Below are positions 33,912 through 38,007 of a stretch of DNA of 38,007 nucleotides, one piece after another (within the stretch, counting starts at the first letter, position 1; the number at the start of each line of letters is the position of its first letter). Source of the DNA: Rhodospirillaceae bacterium. GTDB lineage: Bacteria > Pseudomonadota > Alphaproteobacteria > UBA6615. The stretch spans positions 1 through 38,007 of the forward strand of contig JABJEK010000026.1 in NCBI GenBank assembly GCA_018702955.1, given 5' to 3'. The notes below the pieces were generated by a model. That model was not told where the DNA came from. It was given only the letters and a program-made list of their open reading frames with translations, and did not search any database. Position numbers and translations under genes: made by a program.

Positions 33912-35192
33912 ATGTCAGCCGCCAAACCGACTGTCGCCATCCTGGTGACCATGGACACCAAGGCCCCGGAAGCGCTGTTTGTTGCGTCGTGCCTGGAGAA
34001 AGCCGGCACCACGCCCTGGATCGTCGACCTGTCCCTGATGCCCCACGAAAGTACCGGTGCGGACATGACCGGCGGCGATGTCGCCGAGGCGGGCGGTCAC
34101 AGCTGGGACGATCTGGCGAAGATGGACCGGCGCGCGGCGTCGGACGCGATGCTGGAAGGTGCCATCAAGGTCGTACGCGGCCGCTTCGATGACGGCCAGT
34201 TGGAAGGTGCCATCGGCCTGGGCGGCGCCAACGGCACGACGATGGCCTGCGCGATCATGCGCGCGCTGCCCTATCTGGTGCCCAAGGCAATGGTGAGCGC
34301 GGTCGCCGCGACAGCCGCCGTCCAGTGGTATGTGGCCGAGGCCGATATCGCGATGCATGCCTCAATCGGCGATGTGGCGCTCAACCGGATCACCAAGGCG
34401 GCGATGGAGAACGCCGCCGTTGGCGTTGCCGCCGCCGCGTGCAACCGGGCGAGCAAGGCCGCCGAGACCGAAGACCATCCACCCCTGGTCGCGATTTCGT
34501 CCTTTGGTGGCACGGCGGGCTGTGTCGATCGTGCGCAGGCGCTGCTCGAAGCGGAGGGCTTCGAGGTCATTCTATTCCACGCCTCGGGCATTGGTGGCCG
34601 GGCGCTTGAACGGCTGGCGCGCGAAGGTGAACTGGCCGGCGTGCTCGACATTACCACCCATGAGCTCACGGATTTCGTCACCAACGGCGTCTATGACGCC
34701 GGCGGCGAACGCCTGACAGGTGCGGGCGCCATGGGGCTGCCGCAGGTCGTGGTGCCGGGCGCGATTGACCATTCGAATTTCTGGGCCGGGCAGGCCCCGG
34801 AGCGCTATCGCGACCGGGAGTTCTTCCAGTACAACGCGCAGAACCTCCTGATGCGGACCAATGGCGAGGAGATGGCCGAGCTCGGCCGGGCCTTTGCCGA
34901 ACGGCTGAACGCCGCCAAAGGGCCGGTTCGGGTCCTGATCCCGCTCGAGGGCTATAGCGAGCACACCAAGCGCAAGACATATGATCTGGCGGAGAACGAG
35001 TTGGGCGCCTGGAAGCAGCCCGAGACCGACCGCATGTTCAGCCAGACCCTGAAAGAAAACCTGACCACCGGCACGGTCGAAGAACTCCCGTGTCACATTA
35101 ATGAAGCCGCCTTCGCAGATGCCTGCGTGGCGGCGTTTCTTGAAGTCATCGGGTCCGCACCGGGCGGCACCCGCACATCCGGAGCAGCGTGA
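33912..35192 (+). CDS. Tm-1-like ATP-binding domain protein (UPF0261)
   Basis: UPF0261/Tm-1-like protein, 426 aa. The N-terminal ATP-binding domain shows TVAILVTMDTKAPEALFVASCL, GAIGLGGANGTTMACAIMRALP and the phosphate-like loop; the C-terminal half has VAISSFGGTAGCVDRAQALLEAEGFEVILFHASGIGG and HELTDFVTNGVYDAGGERLTGAG. The plant Tm-1 relative binds ATP and inhibits a viral replicase, but bacterial members have no established role; some neighbour catabolic genes. GGGAAGAG precedes the ATG. Its TGA stop overlaps the next start as TGATG, so translation is coupled to the flavoprotein and the two products probably act together. Confidence 0.88.
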   Translation: MSAAKPTVAILVTMDTKAPEALFVASCLEKAGTTPWIVDLSLMPHESTGADMTGGDVAEAGGHSWDDLAKMDRRAASDAMLEGAIKVVRGRFDDGQLEGAIGLGGANGTTMACAIMRALPYLVPKAMVSAVAATAAVQWYVAEADIAMHASIGDVALNRITKAAMENAAVGVAAAACNRASKAAETEDHPPLVAISSFGGTAGCVDRAQALLEAEGFEVILFHASGIGGRALERLAREGELAGVLDITTHELTDFVTNGVYDAGGERLTGAGAMGLPQVVVPGAIDHSNFWAGQAPERYRDREFFQYNAQNLLMRTNGEEMAELGRAFAERLNAAKGPVRVLIPLEGYSEHTKRKTYDLAENELGAWKQPETDRMFSQTLKENLTTGTVEELPCHINEAAFADACVAAFLEVIGSAPGGTRTSGAA

Positions 35193-36913
35193 TGAGCCTT
35201 TCCATTGAGGTCGAGAATTTTGAGACCGACGTCCTGATCGTCGGCGGCGGCGCCGCCGCGACCATGGCCGCGTTCGAGTGCGCCATAGCCGGCGTCAAGA
35301 CGATCCAGGTCACCAAGGGCCGTGCGACCAGCGGCACGACGACGGTGGCGCGCGGTGGTTTCGCCGCGGCCATGGGCAAGGACGACAGTCCCGCCCAGCA
35401 TCTGGAGGACATCCTGAAATATGGTGGTGAGCTGATCGACCCCGAGATGGCGCGGGCCTGGTGCGAGGATATCGTCCAGATCGTGAAGGACCTCGAGGAA
35501 TGGGGTGCCGAGTTCATTCGCGGCGAGGATGGCGAACTCGACCTGAAAATGTTTCCCAACCACTCCCACCCGCGCGCGTGCCATCACTACGACACCACGG
35601 GCAATATGGTGACCAAGGTCCTGTCGAAGCGTCTGCGTGGCGACGACCGGATCGAGAAGCATTCCCTGACCGCGATCGTCGACCTCGTAAAGCATGAAGG
35701 GCGCGTCGTTGGCGCCTGGGGTGTCGATTATCGCAACGCCAAGCTGGTGACCTATACCGCCCAGCAGGTGATCCTCGCGACCGGCGGCGGCAGCGGCCTG
35801 TTCTATGTGAACGACAACCCGCCGCAGGTGACCGGTGATGGTTATGTCATGGGCTTCCGCGCAGGCGCCGACCTGCTCGGTATCGAGATGATCGATTTCC
35901 AGGCCATGTGCTGCTCGCCCGAAGAACTGTTCGGTTTCGCCCCCCATCCCACGGGCTTCATCAACGCCGGTGCGGTGTTCCGCAATGAAGAGGGCGAGGA
36001 GTTCCTCAAGCGCTACTTCCCCGACACGGCCGAGAAGTCATCGCGTTCTGAAGTGATCCTGGCGATGGCCAAGGAAATCCATGCGGGCCGTGCCGGTTCC
36101 ACGGGCGGCATCTACATGGACGCGACGGCCATTCCGATCGAGACCATCCAGAAACAGATCCCGCATGTCTACAAGACCTGCCTGCATCGCGGCATCGACA
36201 TCACCAAGACCCCGCTCGAAGTCGCACCGGGTAGCCACACCTGGCTCGGCGGCCTGGATGTGGACACCTATGGGCAGAGTTCGATCCCGGGTCTGTTTGC
36301 CGCGGGCGAGACGGCCGGCGGTATCCATGGCGGCAACCGCATCGGCGGATCGGCCCTGGCCGCGTCGCTGGCGTTCGGGCGTCGTGCCGGCCGCAAGGCC
36401 GCCGAGCTGATCGGTTCCGAACCGGTCTCGATCCCGGCCCTGGGCGACAACGTGATCCCCGAAGAAGAGCGTGAATGGCTAAGCAGTCTCCTGGAGCGAG
36501 CCGACGGCCCGTATCAGGGCGATGTGCGGATGCATTGCCGGATGCTGGCCCATGACAAGCTGGGCCCGATCCGGGACGAGAACACCCTGCGTGAGGCGCT
36601 CACCGAGTATGAGCGCATCGAAAACGAAGATTTGCAGACCATGCGGCTGTCGGAAGAGGCGCGCGACACCGGCAAGGGCCGGGGTGAGGAAATCGAGAGC
36701 GCGCTCTCGATCCGAAACCTCGCGCTGCTGGGCCGGATTCTAGCGACGGCGGCGCTGGAGCGTGAGGAAAGCCGTGGTGCGCATTATCGTCTCGACTATC
36801 CCGACACCAATGATGCCGACTGGCGCAAGGTGACGCGTCTGCATCGCACCGATGGCGGCGGTATCGAATTCTCGACCGACCCGGTGAAAAATGACGCGGC
36901 GGCGGCCGAATAG
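35192..36913 (+). CDS. FAD-dependent oxidoreductase, fumarate-reductase/SDH flavoprotein-like
   Basis: Flavoprotein of the fumarate reductase/succinate dehydrogenase/aspartate oxidase family, 573 aa. FAD loop VLIVGGGAAATMAAFE (14-29); the site that holds the FAD-linked His in SDH/FRD (SHTVAAQGG) reads TTTVARGG (49-56), so covalent attachment is not expected. Substrate-side elements: RACHHYDTTGNMV, PGSHTWLGGLDVD (H349) and AAGETAGGIHGGNRIGGSALA. The C-terminal helical domain is present (RMHCRMLAHDKLGPIRDENTL, ESRGAHYRLDYP). GGAG lies 7 bases before the ATG, which overlaps the Tm-1-like stop. No SdhB/FrdB gene follows, so the electron partner is unknown; it may be a soluble dehydrogenase/oxidase. 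Confidence 0.9.
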   Translation: MSLSIEVENFETDVLIVGGGAAATMAAFECAIAGVKTIQVTKGRATSGTTTVARGGFAAAMGKDDSPAQHLEDILKYGGELIDPEMARAWCEDIVQIVKDLEEWGAEFIRGEDGELDLKMFPNHSHPRACHHYDTTGNMVTKVLSKRLRGDDRIEKHSLTAIVDLVKHEGRVVGAWGVDYRNAKLVTYTAQQVILATGGGSGLFYVNDNPPQVTGDGYVMGFRAGADLLGIEMIDFQAMCCSPEELFGFAPHPTGFINAGAVFRNEEGEEFLKRYFPDTAEKSSRSEVILAMAKEIHAGRAGSTGGIYMDATAIPIETIQKQIPHVYKTCLHRGIDITKTPLEVAPGSHTWLGGLDVDTYGQSSIPGLFAAGETAGGIHGGNRIGGSALAASLAFGRRAGRKAAELIGSEPVSIPALGDNVIPEEEREWLSSLLERADGPYQGDVRMHCRMLAHDKLGPIRDENTLREALTEYERIENEDLQTMRLSEEARDTGKGRGEEIESALSIRNLALLGRILATAALEREESRGAHYRLDYPDTNDADWRKVTRLHRTDGGGIEFSTDPVKNDAAAAE

Positions 36914-37134
36914 GCCCGGTTTACGGGCCAACGGTCATGGGTGAGGCACAAGTTCTGTGATCCTCGCGGCGCTGACCGGTGGTTGGAAATGTGCGAATTT
37001 GGCCGCAGATCAGATTGCGTGGTGCGAACCAATACATCCCTTTGATTGCACCGCATAAACGGATATGGTCTGAACTGAATTGTATGCCTGTCAGGGCTGC
37101 CCGGCGTAGACGATACGGGACGGCTTGTGGCGGG

Positions 37135-37148
37135 TTGATTTGATCAAA
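37135..37148. promoter_or_regulatory. Palindrome upstream of the M24 gene
   Basis: TTGATTTGATCAAA contains the perfect 10-base palindrome TTTGATCAAA (37139-37148) and overlaps a TTGAT-N3-ATCAA arrangement. It lies about 35 bases before the ATG. A GntR- or FNR-like operator is possible; spacing is one base short for FNR. Confidence 0.35.
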
Positions 37149-37182
37149 AACATAAGCCTTGTGAAAGTTCTAGGAGAAGAGA

Positions 37183-38007
37183 ATGCGATACGGAACGGCG
37201 AATTTCGGCATTGCCGGGGTCGATTGGCAGGAGAAGGTCAACTGGGACCGCCTGCGCAACTATCGGCTCGAGCGCGCCCGCGACATGATGAAAAAGGCTG
37301 GCCTTGGCGCCATGCTTTGCATGTATGACGAGAACGTCCGCTACATCACGGGAACGCTGACGCCGGGTTGGAACCGCCTGAAGCCGGGCCTGCGCTATGC
37401 GCTGCTGTGTGGCGATGCCGCACCGGTCCTGTTTGAGCAGGGTGATATCGGCATGCAGGTCGAGCGCCACGCGCCGTGGATCCCGCCCGAGAACATCCGT
37501 TACTCCTACGCCTGGATCAAAGGCGCGGCTGGCGGTGCTTCGAAGCAGCAGGTGACCAAGTTCACCAACGCCATCAAGGAAGAAATGGCGCGTTTCGGCG
37601 TGGCCGGCGAGAAACTGGGCGTTGATTTTGTCGACATCAACATGATGAACCACTTTGCCGAAGAAGGCCTCGAGTGGGCGGACGGCATGTCCCCGATGAT
37701 GGACGCCCGTGCGGTCAAGAGCCAGGACGAGCAGGAATGCGCGCGTATCGTTGGCGCGATCGGCGATGCGGCGCATTGGGAGTGCATGAAGTTCCTGAAG
37801 CCGGGTATCACCGAGAACCAGGTGACCGCGCACATCATGAAGTTCCTGTACGACATTCCGGGCATGGAAGATGTCGAGGACGTTATCGTTTCCTCGGGTC
37901 CGAACACCTGGCCGAACTGGCGTAAATTCGGTGACCGTATCATCCAGCCGGGCGACATCGTCTTCATGGATTTGGCGGCGCTGACGTGGAATGGCTACAA
38001 GTCCTGC
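37183..38007 (+). CDS. M24 family creatinase/prolidase-like protein (3' end outside window)
   Basis: N-terminal 275 residues of an M24 (pita-bread) protein. The creatinase N-domain (about 20-160: RLRNYRLERARDMMKKAGL, NVRYITGTLTPGWNRL, LRYALLCGDAAPVLFE) precedes the catalytic domain, which begins ARAVKSQDEQECARIVGAIGDAA. The first metal-ligand segment reads GDIVFMDLAALTWNGYKSC: D263 stands at the first Asp site, but Cys275 seems to replace the second Asp (GYxSD in active peptidases), as in non-metal creatinase-type or related lyases. The strong ribosome site AGGAGA lies 5 bases before the ATG. The gene is 269 bases after the flavoprotein and runs off the right edge in frame. Role: lyase/hydrolase of a small amino- or organic compound rather than a certain peptidase. 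Confidence 0.88.
   Translation, partial: MRYGTANFGIAGVDWQEKVNWDRLRNYRLERARDMMKKAGLGAMLCMYDENVRYITGTLTPGWNRLKPGLRYALLCGDAAPVLFEQGDIGMQVERHAPWIPPENIRYSYAWIKGAAGGASKQQVTKFTNAIKEEMARFGVAGEKLGVDFVDINMMNHFAEEGLEWADGMSPMMDARAVKSQDEQECARIVGAIGDAAHWECMKFLKPGITENQVTAHIMKFLYDIPGMEDVEDVIVSSGPNTWPNWRKFGDRIIQPGDIVFMDLAALTWNGYKSC

Noticed and set aside
35192..36913. Flavoprotein as succinate dehydrogenase SdhA
   Set aside because: The FAD-linking His is absent and no sdhB/C/D gene is adjacent.
36913..36929. GGCCCG/CGGGCC hairpin right after the flavoprotein stop
   Set aside because: Good 6-bp stem with 5-base loop but no T-tract follows, so I do not call it a terminator.
37135..37147. TTGAT-TTG-ATCAA as a third FNR box
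   Set aside because: Half-sites are separated by three bases, not four, so Crp/Fnr binding is doubtful; kept only as a general palindrome.

Overview
The window is GC-rich and densely coded, with many start/stop overlaps. Gene content points to an alphaproteobacterium of Rhodospirillales/Rhizobiales type: argD-argF-hslO in a row, an FNR/FixK-type regulator with TTGA-N6-TCAA boxes, an ApaG/FolE pair, and many aromatic and organic-acid catabolic enzymes. No insertion sequence, phage gene, CRISPR array or rRNA was seen. The only RNA gene found is tRNA-Gly(CCC). The genus is not decided by what I can see. Layout. (1) 1-6214, plus strand: the 3' part of a sulfatase/phosphonate monoester hydrolase, then a tightly coupled set of SDR dehydrogenase, large molybdopterin oxidoreductase, iron-sulfur subunit and SAM methyltransferase. 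The Mo/FeS pair looks like a relative of pyrogallol-phloroglucinol transhydroxylase/resorcinol hydroxylase, but carries an extra N-terminal SCP2-like domain; it is my best candidate for an undescribed system. (2) 6217-9940: a PaaG-like crotonase, an OsmC protein, a 3-hydroxyisobutyrate dehydrogenase-like enzyme and an MFS transporter. (3) 10047-15260: MotA/MotB-type stator genes, an MscS channel, RecX, and two tandem ABC-2 permeases with no ATPase beside them. (4) 15366-19130: argD, argF, hslO (Hsp33) and a lipoprotein, with a candidate sigma70-type promoter. (5) 19156-22994, minus strand: apaG, folE, trkH and an argE-type deacetylase. (6) 23176-27374: tRNA-Gly, a 3-hydroxybenzoate 6-hydroxylase-like FAD monooxygenase with a small cupin, a strong terminator, then a tandem universal stress protein and an APC permease. 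(7) 27384-29267: a GNAT-like protein divergent from an FNR-type regulator, and a small conserved protein. Perfect FNR/FixK boxes precede both the regulator and the small protein. (8) 29268-38007: a DMT exporter, a malate/lactate-type dehydrogenase (Ldh2 family), an amidase, a CitE/HpcH-type lyase, then a Tm-1-like protein translationally coupled to a fumarate-reductase-like flavoprotein, followed by an M24 creatinase/prolidase-like protein cut by the window end. How the genes work together: regions 1, 6 and 8 are catabolic sets for aromatic or carboxylic/amide substrates, region 7 supplies oxygen-responsive control, and regions 3-5 are mostly housekeeping. Functional names rest on motif recognition by eye; no database search was possible.
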